A stretch of DNA of 64,000 nt from Bos javanicus (GCF_032452875.1 NC_083885.1:64595925-64659924), one strand, 5' to 3'. Positions 1-10,577 are shown, counted from the stretch's first letter. The notes: generated by a model not told the origin, from the letters alone. A program made the numbers and translations.

Positions 1-514
1 GGCAGCTCCCCGGAGCGGGCACTGCGAGGCACTCAGGGCTGACAATGCCCCCTCCTGAGGCCTCCCCGGGTTATCACAGTGCAGGTGAAGCCGCGGGCTG
101 GGGAGCACAGCTGTGTCTGCGGTGGGACAGGAGGAAACCGCGGCTCCTAGCTCGGGGCTGGCAGAGAGCAGATGAGATCAAGAATTCGGGGGGCTGAGGG
201 TGCCACAGGGCACCACCCCTGGTGCTAACAGACCCCAACAGGCAATGGCAAAAGGAAAGGGGCACGTTTCACACCTCCTGTTGGTCGAATCTGAGTGACA
301 TAAACGTGCATTACGTTCTGGACTACACTGTTCCCAGGAAAGAGAACGCTTGAGCTGACCCGACGAGTGGGCAGCCCTGAGCTGCGTCTGCTGTCTCTCA
401 GACGCTGCCTTCTCACACGGCTGCACAGGCGCCCTCCTCCACGCCGCCACATCACACACGACCCTCTTGCCCGAGCCCCTCCTTGCCCATGCCCCTGTCC
501 TTAGTGCACAAGAA

Positions 515-712
515 CTGGCAGTGACAGTGTGCCCACTGCGTGCCAGGCCGCACATTGCACACTGCATATCTATGTGTGACTCATGCATTCCTCACAACAG
601 CCCTGGTGAGGCTGTCATCACACCCATTTCACAGATGAGGAAACTGAGGCTTGGTGCAGCTAGTGGGCTGGCAGGTGGCAGAGCCAGGCTGCAGACTCAG
701 CTCTTCTCGGCT
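515..712 (+). repeat. MIR SINE relic
   Basis: The stretch contains the MIR signature: TGCCAGGC, CCTCACAACAGCCCTG, then CATTTCACAGATGAGGAAACTGAGG and a GGCAGAGCCAGG end. It lies in PEG3 intronic sequence. Confidence 0.75.
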
Positions 713-1154
713 CCGGGACCTGAGCGCCCTCTCCCTCCGCTCTGTGCACAGGGCAGGCGACCTCCAGGGGACACGAGTGCTGACCCCGTTGACGAGCCAG
801 AAAGCAGGCGGCAGTCACTGCGGCCACTGGTCACCCCTGGGCTCTCTCCCCAACCCTGGTGGGCTTCTAGGTGGCAGGTAACTCAGCCTCCCGAGAAAGA
901 AAGGCACCTCCAGCACGGAGTGAAGACGGCCCTCCCAGAACGAGAGGAAACCTGGGCGCACCTCAGATCTGGCATCCAAATCCAGCAGGGAGTCCCTGCG
1001 CCTGTGCTCTCTTTCCTTGGCTCTCTCCGCCAGAGGAAGGGCGAGATCCCGCTGGTGAAACCCTGGGAAGGGAGAGGCCGCGTGAATGGATGCGGTGCAG
1101 TCAGCCGGCAGGCGAGTTGGGGGGGAAGGGGGGGGGGTTCTTGGGGACACGTAC

Positions 1155-1301
1155 TGCTCCTGGGGCTCCGGACGGACGGCCAGCGGTCCCGTGACTCCAT
1201 GTCCCGGCTCCGGCCACGGCGGCGCTCCCGCTCCCGCGCCCGGCCTCGCTCCCGGTCTCGCTCCCAGTCCTGGTCCCAGTCCCGGTCTCGCTCCCGGTCA
1301 C
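1155..1301 (-). CDS. PEG3: PEG3 third coding exon (Arg-rich RERDRDW segment)
   Basis: This 147-nt minus-strand exon runs from acceptor gtccgcag (AG at 1303-1302) to donor agca/gtacgt (GT at 1154-1153). It is phase 1 at both ends, so the frame from the previous exon is kept. It encodes DRERDRDWDQDW, then alternating Arg/Glu, then RRGRSRDMESRDRW and VRSPRS. The recalled human PEG3 has GDRDWDRRGRSRDMEPRDRW and NPRS here, a diagnostic match. The segment between DRDW and RGRSRDME is longer than in the recalled human protein and is built from imperfect copies of a CGGGAGCGAGAC-like unit. The next exon (human MPQRDLSLP) is not visible down to position 1, so the zinc-finger exons must lie outside the window. 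Confidence 0.88.
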
Positions 1302-1420
1302 CTGCGGACACGGGCGTGTGGAGCTGGCCGTGGGCTCTGCACACCCCTCCACACCCGAACGCTATGCCTGCTCTCCCCTGGGAGCTGGGTCCCAGTCGAG
1401 GGGCAGATGCCCCATACACC

Positions 1421-1467
1421 GGGGCCTGGAACCGCTTCCGGGGCCTGGAACCGCTTCCGGGGCCTGG
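1421..1467. repeat. 19-bp tandem repeat in PEG3 intron
   Basis: The unit GGGGCCTGGAACCGCTTCC occurs as two perfect copies (1421-1439 and 1440-1458) and a partial third. It lies just upstream (minus sense) of the third PEG3 coding exon. Confidence 0.85.
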
Positions 1468-2007
1468 GCCCACCTCTGCAGCCTCGCGCAGGCTGGCCTG
1501 GCCTTGGTCGGGCCACCGCCCTCGAGGGGCCCTTCCCGCTTCAGGCTCTCCCGGTGTCCCGGATCCTGCGGTCTCCGCCTTAAGGAGGAGGCCATCTGCC
1601 AACCCTCCACAGCCTGGCCAACCCTGGCCTGTCTTAATGTGCTCCCCACTTGACTACAGAGAGACAAAGCACCGTCCCCGGAGCACTGCTGCTCCAGAAA
1701 GTTCTCTGGAGAACCTTGAACAAATGAACAGCTGTGCGGGCAAAGTGGTGATGAACTTTACCCCCCGGAGGCGGTAGACACAGCCTGAAACAACCTATGG
1801 CAAATTCCAAATAGCTTCAAAATTTTAAATGTTTTCCCTCATCACTGAATAATAAAAAGTTGTATTTCACTCCACGGATGTGTCTGCTTTGATGAAAACG
1901 TCTCATTCCGCCATCCCGGAATCCCCCGCCCCAGATTCCCGAGCAGCAGCAGCAGGTCCCCAGAGAAGGGTTGTGCGCAGACCCAGCGGCGGTGGGCAGC
2001 TACTCAC

Positions 2008-2097
2008 TGCAGCAGGGGAGGGCGGGGCGCGGCGGTGGGGACTCCGCGGCCCTCCGGCTCATGCCGCCTTCGCTGTGGGTGTCGCTGCTGTTGTCGT
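2008..2097 (-). CDS. PEG3: PEG3 second coding exon (linker after SCAN)
   Basis: This 90-nt minus-strand exon lies between acceptor cccctcag (AG at 2099-2098) and donor gca/gtgagta (GT at 2007-2006). Both junctions are phase 1, so it joins the SCAN exon as GAA-G/AC-GAC to give EPEDDNSSD. The recalled human PEG3 also continues with an acidic DDNNSD stretch directly after the SCAN domain. The rest reads THSEGGMSRRAAESPPP followed by a Pro/Cys-rich end. The second half appears more diverged than the first. It is too short to show as its own open frame and was found by splice signals, phase and match to the family. The linker has no known catalytic role. Confidence 0.85.
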
Positions 2098-2350
2098 CTG
2101 AGGGGACACCAGACACGGCTCAGGGGCTCAGCCACGCTCGCCCGTTAGCTTAGCCCCCGAGGGCGCCCGCCACGCCCCTCTCCGCCGCCCCCAGCCCCCG
2201 GTTAGACCGTCAAAGCTGGGGTGGGGAGGGCTCCGGCTCCTTGCGGGCAGAAAGGCCGGGCTGTCACCTACACCGCACCCCCCGCGCCCGCCCCAGCCCC
2301 CCAGAACGGTCCCACCGGAGCAGCAGGGGTGCGCCTTCCCCTTGGCTCAC

Positions 2351-2758
2351 CTTCCGGCTCATACATCGCCTCGTAATCTTCCAGGAGAGCAACGAGCTTC
2401 TCGCAGGTCTCCGGCTTTCTTGCGTACACCCAAGGCTTGATCCTTTCCGGAAGGATGGACAGGTACTGCTCCAGGACCAAGACCTCGATAATCTCCTCCT
2501 TGGTGCGAATCTCCGGCTGCAACCAATCGAGGCAGAGGTTTCGGAGTTTGAGAAGGGTCTTCCGAGGGCCAATGAAATCCACGTAGAGGAAGTTCCGAAA
2601 CCTCTGATGAAAGAACTCAGAGTCAGTGGCGCCTTCTCCTGGGACTGCGTCCGGCTCAGACAAGTCACTGTCTAGCTCATACAGGTTTGGGGCCCACTTC
2701 TTGGGTTTGGTGGCGGACAAGGACTTGGGAGGCAGCATGTCTCTAAGGAAAAGTTTCA
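2351..2758 (-). CDS. PEG3: PEG3 first coding exon: start codon and SCAN domain
   Basis: This minus-strand exon carries the PEG3 start codon at 2738-2736 and 129 codons plus one base, ending at donor AG/gtgagc (2350-2349). An acceptor-like ttcctccag precedes position 2758, giving about 20 nt of 5' UTR. The protein starts MLPPKSLSATKPKKW, which matches the PEG3 N-terminus as I recall it from human and is unlike other SCAN zinc-finger proteins. Residues about 39-126 form an intact SCAN domain (FFHQRFRNFLY, GPRKTLLKLRNLCLDWL, KEEIIEVLVLEQYLSILP), a leucine-rich helical dimerisation module. PEG3 is an imprinted, paternally expressed nuclear regulator of fetal growth and maternal behaviour. The longer open frame to 3251 is intronic read-through. 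Compared with the recalled human protein, single residues seem lost after KPKK and near DSDL. The identification is strong; the 5' exon edge is inferred. Confidence 0.93.
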
Positions 2759-5670
2759 CTGGAGGAACCCAACATGCGCCAACAGGGCAGACGCAGCAGC
2801 GGGGGCAGTCAGTGCTCAGGGACCTGCGGATCGTAAGGAGACACACATGTCCCAGGGGTTGAGGACTGCCCGGTGGGAGGACAGGCCCAGGGGGGCGCCG
2901 CACCACACCCCCAACACACAGACACATGCGAGGAGTCGCAAGCAGCACGCCTGCCGCGGGAGGACCACGCTCTGCTCCTGACGGCCTCTGCGACCCTGGG
3001 TCTCGGAGCCCGAGTCCTGCAGTCCGCCCCTTCTTGGCAGACCCGGGGCGGCCCGCGCGCCTTCCGCGGCCGTGCCTCCAGGTGGGCAGCACAGGAAGGC
3101 CACACACACAAGTGACGGTGCGGGTCCTGGGCTTCAGGTGCTCTGGGCAACGTCTCTGCGCCTGTGCTCTGCATGTGCAACACGTGCTGACCAAGCGAAC
3201 GGCCCCTGAAACCAGCAGCTCAGCTCCTCTGCACACTAGCCACGTCCCCACTGCTCCGGCCGGGTGGCTGCCCTGTGTCTGCGTCTGCAGGCAGCAGGCA
3301 TGCCTTCTCCACGGCGTGCACCCTGAGGGCAGCCCTAGGCTCCTGTCTGCACCACTGCCTCTGGTGCCTGAACAGAGGTCAATCTACTGGTGTTCCGGGC
3401 ACCTCTCAAATTTAGTCTTAAATATCTGAGCTAACTGGCCTAGGCCCCACTGTGAAGGGATCAGAGACAGATGCTTCCCTCACTGGGAAGGTCAGGGGTC
3501 AACATCAGCCCAGTTGGCGTTCCGTGGAGCTTGGATGCTGGCCCCCAGCTCAATGAGCCAGCAGAAGGTCAGATGGAGCGCCGCTGAGTCCGTGGGAGCC
3601 CCACATCTAGCACTCACATCAGTGGTGATGACATGCCCAAGCGCAGCAGGCTTCTGCACGCCCCACACCTCCTGCTCTGGCCAGCCTCGTCCAAGATCCA
3701 GGGGTCTCCAGAGAAACCAGCGTGCTACTCCGTTCACCCTCCCGTCGCTGCATCTCTATTATAGGGTCTGCCCTCACCCTGCTAAGAGAACTTCTCAGGC
3801 TGAGTGTAAAAGCTGACTCCCCGTCCTCCTCTTGCTCTGGTGTCATCAGCTAAGGCTCCTCGCCCCCCTTCACCTGAGCCGCTCAGTGGCCCACGAGCTC
3901 TCCGGCCCTGCCCTGTCCTCAGTGGTCAGCCACGCTGGAGCAGAAAGCAGGCGGCACAGCAAAGAAGTCCAGGTCAGGGAGCAGTAACTTACCTGACAGT
4001 TTTGTACTTCTGACTTTACTTCCAGAGAAGGACAAAACCACATGCAGCAAAAATTCTTTTTTGTTTTAAAAGAAAAACCAGTAAGTTAAAAAAAAATTGT
4101 TTTTAATCTCTAAAGAGAAAACAAAAGGGGTTTCAATTATTTCGTCTCACAGCAGCCTTCCTGCCCGGGGCCTGAGAGCCTCTCTGCGGTGTGCTCCGCT
4201 CTGCCCCGCGCACACACCCCCACTCTCTTTGCAGCGTCCTGCCCGCCAGCTGGGCAGACTCTTGCCTCTGCCACTCCCACTCTGCCTGCCCTGCCCTCCT
4301 CTCCTCCACAGCAGACAGGGCACCAGGTGACAGCCTGCTGGGCAAGCCCCCCGGCTCTGGAGAGCTGCTGTGAGCTGACCCAGAGCATGGCTAAGAGGGA
4401 CTGCCTGGCCAGAGCAGGGCCCTCAGAGCCCGCGGGGGACAGGGAAGCGACCCCGATCTCTCCGTGGCCTCCGATTCAGAGAACTTGCTCCCCTAGACGG
4501 CCACGGCCCCGCCTCTCAAGAGGCCACGGGACACCCCTGGGTATGTAAATCACCTGGTGGGAACAGGGTCCCTTCCGGAACTTCTGAACAAGTAGCTATC
4601 CACAGGAACAGTCAAAATGCCAGGGACCTGCAGACATTTTAAAGAAAGAAATACATGGACAAATCAACACAGAAGAAGTGTCAAGAGTGTCAGAGAATTC
4701 ATTCTCCATGTGGCTGTGGACTGATACCGTGCTGTGGGCAAGGCCTTACGTATCGTCTTCAAGAAAAGGCCCACTCCCACATCTTATAAACCAACCAGAC
4801 AGGAGGTAGAAAGCTTTTGAGTTTCTGCTATGAAATCTGAATGATTTAAGAAATCTAAGACAGAGAGCTCCGGAACGGTAGACCAAACTCACTTCTGAAG
4901 CAGACACACACTACTAGGACTGCTGAGCCACACCCCCTGAAACTGCAAGCCACACCCCCTGAGACGGCAAGCCGCGCTCCTCGACCCTATTTGTTCCTAC
5001 ATTAAGCCTTTTACAGTCTCCATACATATTACATCGTTTCTAACAAAATGAGATCACACCAGGGGCTCTCTCTGTGTGTGTATTTTTAAACGCAGTAATT
5101 TTTGATAGACATCTTTCCAATCAGTACATACAGATTTACGTCATTGTTTCTAAAGGCCACACAGTCTTCCTTTCTATGGATACAGTCAATTCGCACTTGA
5201 TGGAAATGACTGATATAAAAACTGTTTAAAGCATTAAATGAAAATACTAGGGTATGAAATGGTATATAGCATATGTGGCATTCTTACTGCAAACATAGTC
5301 ATTATATATACACAGAAAATGATGAGGATGTCCGCACATGGAATAAAATGCAGTTTTAGAAAGCAAAGCTATAGATGGAGGCGTGTTTATACTGAAATTC
5401 TTATGGCCATTGCTAAAGAGCTGCACTAAGTCATGTCTATACACAGAAACACACCCACATAAATGTGATGGATACAAGGTCCCAGCTTTCACATCACACC
5501 CCCCCACAACCAAATGTTGCCTAACATCCCACTTATGCTTCACTCTGGTGGCCTGAGTTTGAAGCCTTAATGAATTGGGCATAGTCTTACTAAAACCAAA
5601 AAAGCTACATAGATACTTAAATGTGTGGAAGTGTGCACAAACCAAGGTAGAAGCAAATTTCCATACAAAC
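2759..5670. other. PEG3 intron 1, right of the first coding exon; no gene seen
   Basis: This is GC-rich to mixed intronic sequence without recognised repeats or exons. Open frames here have no family resemblance. A short tandem of a 22-bp GCCACACCCCCTGA-type unit (about 2.6 copies) lies at about 4926-4985. Small untranslated PEG3 exons could hide here but show no clear signal. Confidence 0.5.
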
Positions 5671-5800
5671 TGGGGCCTTCCCTGGTGGTCCCCTCGTTAA
5701 GACTCTGTGCTTCCAGTGAAGGGGGCACAGGTTGGACCCCTAGTTGGGGAACAGATCCTGCATGCCACACAGTGGGCCAAACAATACATAAATAAAACTT
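5671..5800 (+). mobile_element. CHR-type tRNA-Glu SINE
   Basis: The head CTTCCCTGGTGGTCCCCTCGTTAAGACTC, a box-B-like region and an A-rich tail (AATAAAACTT) mark a cetartiodactyl tRNA-derived SINE. It is the only recognisable ruminant SINE in the first 15 kb. Confidence 0.75.
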
Positions 5801-7984
5801 GTATAAGGACCGTTAGTAAAGTGAGGTAACCTGAAAAAGGAAATGATTGATAAAAGACACATTATACATTCCAATTTAGAATGTTATTTGAAGTTCACAA
5901 TCAGAAAAAAATTTGAATCTAAATTTGAAGCTCAGCAGCTGTGGGGCTTTCCTCTCCTTTCTGTTGGCCAGTGCCCATCAGTAGCCCCTCCTCCTGTGGC
6001 TCCCTCCCTCTCCCACCGGCAGTGCTCCCACAGAGCAACCCCCTCCCCCAACACACATACCCTTCAGGGCAGAACAGCACTGTTGGGGCTCCACGCCTAG
6101 ACCCGGATGTCGCCACCTACCGTCCCCCCTGCCTCACTGAACTCTGGCCCTGAGGGAAGCCATCAGTGTGGTTTCCTGGCCTGGAGGCGGGCTCTCAGGT
6201 ACCCTAGTTAGCAGGCCCCCACCTCCCCCTCCGCACTCTCTTTGGAGCAGGAATCCCAGGGTGAGTCAAGCAGTGTGGTCAAGGGTAGGATTTTAAAAGC
6301 CAAGGTCTGACCACATTCAGAGGATGAGGGCGAGTGTGGGGGCACACAGAGTTGGGACTCAGCCCAACTCTGGTCGTAGGGCCAAGGAGGGGCATCAGCT
6401 CTGCTGGTGGGGAGGACAGGAGATGAACGAGGCAGCCGGTCAGGACGAGGTATCACCAGCTAACCAGGCAGAGGGGTTTACGGGGCTCCAGCTCAGCTGT
6501 CCTCAAACACACTGGACAATGAGCGCAAAGTGGGTGCGCCATGAGCACTGTGCGCAGATGGAGCTCAGCGCTGAGCTGGGCTGTCCCACCGCAGCGCAGC
6601 GGGGCTGCCCGCAGGCCAACAGGGCTGCCCCTGTGGTCCATGTGGGGCATTTGGGTCGCTCTTTGACATCTTAAAGTCTTTTACTTCTACTTCATAAAAA
6701 TGCATAGAAAACGAAAGCAAGGCCTCACAGTTAATGTACCTGAAACCAAGCTGGAACTCATCAGGTGTTCCTGCCGCAAGTCAGGGGTGGGGGTGGAGGT
6801 CTTTGGCCTCAATCAAAGATCAGTGGGTCAACTGTTCAACTGCACGGGGAGGAACTTGACTATTGGGGGCTGGACCGGTGGCTGGGCCGTGGGAGGAGAA
6901 GTAAGAAAGTCCGTGGCCCCCATGGGACCCCAGGCTCCCCACATCCCACCAGGAGTGACAGCAGCTCCGGGGTGTGGTCTCCAAGCCTGGTCCTGTTTGC
7001 TCACTTTGGGGCCTTGTTACAGAGCTCTGAGACCCAGCCCCATCTCCTGCTCCCTACCTTATCAGAGGGGCTGGAATTGAGAAGTTACTGCCTTCGTTTC
7101 AGGGGCAGCAGGCGGCACGCTGTCTTCTCCTGCCTGTCTCTGCACACAGCTTTACTTTTTTCAATGGCTTTCATTACCCAAAAGACTATGAGCTCCAAGG
7201 AATCACTTCCTTTCCCACTCAGGGTCATGGCTGATAGAAGACTCGATGAATTTTTCATGCTTCCTTAATCACCCAATAAGAAAGAAAGGGGAGGCCTGAA
7301 GGAGTAGCTCAATATTGGAAAAAGACCAACAAAGGATGGTTGTTGGACACCACAAAGGATGGCGTGAGACCAAGGAGAATCCGGTGAACACACGGTCCAC
7401 CGGAAGAGTCTGCATATTCTCAGCGAGCACGAACGTGCTCATGGTCAGATGGAACACGTGTGCAGCAGGGAGGTGTCAGGTTCAGGAAGCACGTGCTCAC
7501 CCCAAGGATGGCGTGGCACTGTGAGAAGGGACTTCAGCTCACCTGGACACAGACACCTGACGTTTGGACCTAGTCCCTCTTCCTCCTGCCGATCACCTCG
7601 GAGAAGAGAAGAGCAGAGCTGGGGAAGGAAAAGAAAACGTGAGACCTCAAATTTATTTTCCAAATACTGGAATTCCCAGGCTGGAAATGACCCCACACAG
7701 TTTCATCTTTACCTCCCACAGGGTGGACAGCTCATCAGTCTCGCCCCCTGGGGTGTACGTTGTACTGTGGGCTGTAATCACAGCCTTCACCCAGTGAGGT
7801 CATGTCAATGGGTGTGCAACCAACTCTAAGTGTGTGTGTCACAACCTTCTCTAATATGCAGAGCAAAATAGTAAAAACACAGGACTTGGGGCTGAAAAAT
7901 TCAAGACCCCAATTTCCCACTTATTAGCTCTGTTGCACCGGCCACCCTTCTAAAGTCAAGGTATACACATTGCAGATAGAAACT
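5801..7984. other. PEG3 intron 1, unique sequence; no gene seen
   Basis: No recognised repeat or exon is present. Open frames at 6324-6674, 6765-7268 and 7449-7829 lack recognisable domains and look like chance frames in GC-rich DNA. Confidence 0.45.
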
Positions 7985-8160
7985 GGAGGGAGAAAGAAAA
8001 TAGTAATGGCTAAGAAAATAGTACTATTTATTGCTAATTATGTGCCTCCTATAGTGCTTGGCAGCTTACTTTCAGCATCTCTGTTAATTCTCACATTATT
8101 AATTTTCTACATATTTTACAAAAATGAAGCAGAGAACTCAACCTCAGAGTTCATGGCAAT
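7985..8160 (+). repeat. MIR-like relic
   Basis: TTATTGCTAATTATGTGCC, then CTCTGTTAATTCTCACATTA and ATTTTACAAAAATGAAGCAGAGA follow the MIR order. This relic, not a gene, accounts for the 93-codon hydrophobic open frame at 7970-8251. Confidence 0.6.
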
Positions 8161-8637
8161 TACAGATCAACGAATGTCATTTTGGAAAACAGTACATCTA
8201 CAGATATTTTCTATGGAAACATTGTGGAACAATGATATAGACACCACTTAGAAAGATGAGCTGAAATTCTAGTCTTGCCATGTGATTGATAACCAGTGAC
8301 GCAATGCCAGAAGTGTTACTGTGCTGCACACCTACGCAGCATGAAGACACTAGCTTATATTAGGACCTTAATAATAATCATCATTACTATGAGGTAACGG
8401 CATCATTACTTAACCTTACACAACATTTAGAGGTTACCAAGATCCCTTTGGACGACACTACACGTTTCAAGTCCCACTGTGACTCAGAGCATGTGTTCAA
8501 TCAGTGGCCCGTAGAAGCCCCTTCAGGACTGTGCCGCTGGCTTTTATTAACGCTATCAGTTGCCAGCAGATTTATAATTAGGTTCCACCCACCACACACT
8601 TGGCAACGCCCCCCTCACACCGCCCCTCCCGGCTGGG

Positions 8638-8690
8638 GCCACCCCCGCCCCACCCCGCCCCGCCCCGCCCCGCCCCCAGTCCCGCCCACC
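8638..8690. repeat. (CCCCG)n pentanucleotide repeat
   Basis: Several consecutive CCCCG units lie at about 8650-8677, flanked by CACCCC-rich sequence. The minus strand, which is the PEG3 sense strand, carries the run of GGGGC and could form G-quadruplexes and bind SP/KLF factors. Confidence 0.85.
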
Positions 8691-8960
8691 TGCCAGCACC
8701 TCCACCCCACCAGGCCCCACGCAATGCCTCCCTCATAGCCTTCTGCCACTGTACATGCTCCAGGCCATCTACGAGCTTTTTTTCCTTCAAGCACCTCCTA
8801 CCACCCTCAACAGCCTCCCACCCTCAAATCTCATATGCACAGCCTCCTCCACCCTCTCACTTAGGAACCCACCCTCCCCCAAAATCTATTAAGATTCTGT
8901 TTCCCACGTGACCCCCAGATGTGCACATTTTGAACCCTGTCCCACAGCCCCCACCCTCTC

Positions 8961-8980
8961 CAGGGAATATGGCGCCATCG
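8961..8980. promoter_or_regulatory. YY1-like palindromic element left of the array
   Basis: The palindrome ATGGCGCCAT (8969-8978) presents the YY1 core ATGGCG on both strands. It lies just outside the left end of the tandem array and at the left edge of the CpG-rich block. It has no repeat-unit context, so it may be an independent site. Confidence 0.5.
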
Positions 8981-9107
8981 CGCGGCCACTGAGACGTGGT
9001 GCAGAGGCAAGCAGCGGTCCACCTGGTGCCTGCACAGCGGAGAACACGGGGCGGGCTCGGTCTCCCTGGACACCAGAGGCGGTGGCCCACTAATCCAGCC
9101 CCGCTGG

Positions 9108-10025
9108 CACTCACGATGGTGCATGCGCAGCAAGCAAAGCCCACCCCCTGCCATTCAAGATGGCGCCTGCGCAGTAAGCCTCACCGCCACCTGTCGGTCG
9201 GCGGAGCTCTAGGTGAGCAGAGCTCTGCAGCCCCTCCCCCGGCCCGCCCCCTGAAGCCAGCCCCACGGTCATTCAAGATGGCGCCTGCGCAGTAAGCCTC
9301 GGCGCCCCCTGTCGGCCACCGGAGCACAAGTGGGTAGGGGTCTGCAGTCCCTCCCTCGGGCTGCCCCTGCAGAACCACCGTCATTCAAGATGGCGCCTGC
9401 GCAGTAAGCCTCGGCCGCCACCTGTCAGTCAACAAACAGCGCTGGAGTGGGCAGGACTCTGCCTCCCCGCCCTCGACCCGCCCCTGTGGTCAGCCCCTCG
9501 GGTATTCACGATGGCGCCTGCGCAATAAGTCTCGGCGCCACCTGTCAGTCAACAGTGCTAGAGTGGGCAGGGCTATGCAGCCCCGCCTTCGACCCGCCCC
9601 CTGAGAGCAGCTCCGCGGCCATTCAAGATGGCGCCTGCGCAGTAAGCCTCGGCCGCCACCTGTCAGTCAACAAACAGCGCTGGAGAGGGCAGGGCTCTGC
9701 AGCCCCTCCCTCAGCCCGCCCACTGCTGCCAGCCCCACTGTCATTCAAGATGGCGCCTGCGCAGTAAGACTTGGTGCCACCTGTCAGTCAACAAACAGCG
9801 CTCGAGTGGGCAGGTTGCTACAGCCTCTCCCTCTGCCCGCCCCGAGACCCGCCTTGCTGTTATTTAAGGCAGCGCCTGCACAATAAGCCTCAGCCTGTCT
9901 GTCAACAAACTGCAGTGGGAAGGGCAGGGCTCCGCAGCCCCTCCCTCGGCCCGACCCCTGCAGCTCCGCCGTCATTCACAAAGGTTCCTGCGCAATGAGC
10001 CTCGGCGCCACCTGTTGGCCACCAC
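9108..10025 (+). repeat. YY1-site tandem array of the PEG3 imprinting control region
   Basis: Nine tandem units of about 112-122 bp are present. The core ATTCAAGATGGCGCCTGCGC, or a decayed form of it, begins near 9110 (decayed), 9153, 9271, 9383, 9504 (one change), 9621, 9743, 9862 (decayed) and 9974 (decayed). AAGATGGCGCC is the YY1 element described in the Peg3 control region. After each core follow CAGTAAGCCTC, a CGCCACCTGTC block, in several units a CAACAAACAGCGCT(G/C)GAG block, and a GC-rich spacer with GGGCAGGGCTCTGCAGCCCC. All sites face the plus strand, opposite to PEG3 transcription. The array sits in PEG3 intron 1, about 1.2-2.1 kb from the candidate exon 1 donor. Confidence 0.92.
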
Positions 10026-10577
10026 ACACAGTGTCACAGCGGGCAGGGCTTCACAGCACTCTGCAGCGCTCAGTCCCCCCAGACGGCCCGCGGTCCCACG
10101 CCCTCGGCCCAGCCAACAGGGCACCTGTGAAACGCAGCTAGGCTGCACCCGCCGCCCAGTCCCCACGGCGCCAACCAAAACATGGAGCCAGAAACATCCC
10201 AGGGTGAAAGCAGTCCAGAAGGGAGTCATGCTCTGCAACCCCAGAGCAGCCAAGAGAGGCAGCGGGCACAATGACAGCCCGTGACCCTGTCCCTCAAGAC
10301 AAACAGCTCCTTAGTGACAACAGTGTGGCCCCTGCTGATCAAAAAGAAGCCCCTCTCCCGTCACCAGACGGCACGCCCGTCAGGTGTGACGCATCGCGGC
10401 AAGCCTCTGCGGCAAGCGTCCGCGGCAAGTGTCCACGGCCGACTCGAGACCAGCAAAAAAGGGGTGAGACAGAGGACCCCCACAGCCTTCAATCACAGCA
10501 CAGACTCCAGCACAGACCCGCGGCCCCGCCCCCGCGGCTGGCCAGCCAGACCGCGCCGGCCAAGCCTCTGCCGCCCC

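Noticed and set aside
883..1602. 239-codon minus-strand open frame as one gene
   Set aside because: Only 1301-1155 matches PEG3; the flanks cross clear splice signals and have no resemblance to the protein.
467..1777. 436-codon plus-strand open frame
   Set aside because: It is the antisense shadow of the GC-rich PEG3 exon and intron and of a MIR relic; no domain seen.
2268..3251. 327-codon minus-strand open frame containing the SCAN domain, starting at 3251
   Set aside because: The PEG3-specific start MLPPK lies at 2738, preceded by an acceptor-like site. The part from 2760 to 3251 has no PEG3 resemblance, and the frame past 2351 reads through a good donor.
7970..8251. 93-codon hydrophobic frame resembling a membrane protein
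   Set aside because: It lies over a MIR-like relic; the hydrophobic run comes from AT-rich codons.
9108..10025. CRISPR-like array of regular repeats
   Set aside because: The units are 112-122 bp with diverged spacer sequence, located in a mammalian intron, and carry transcription-factor motifs.
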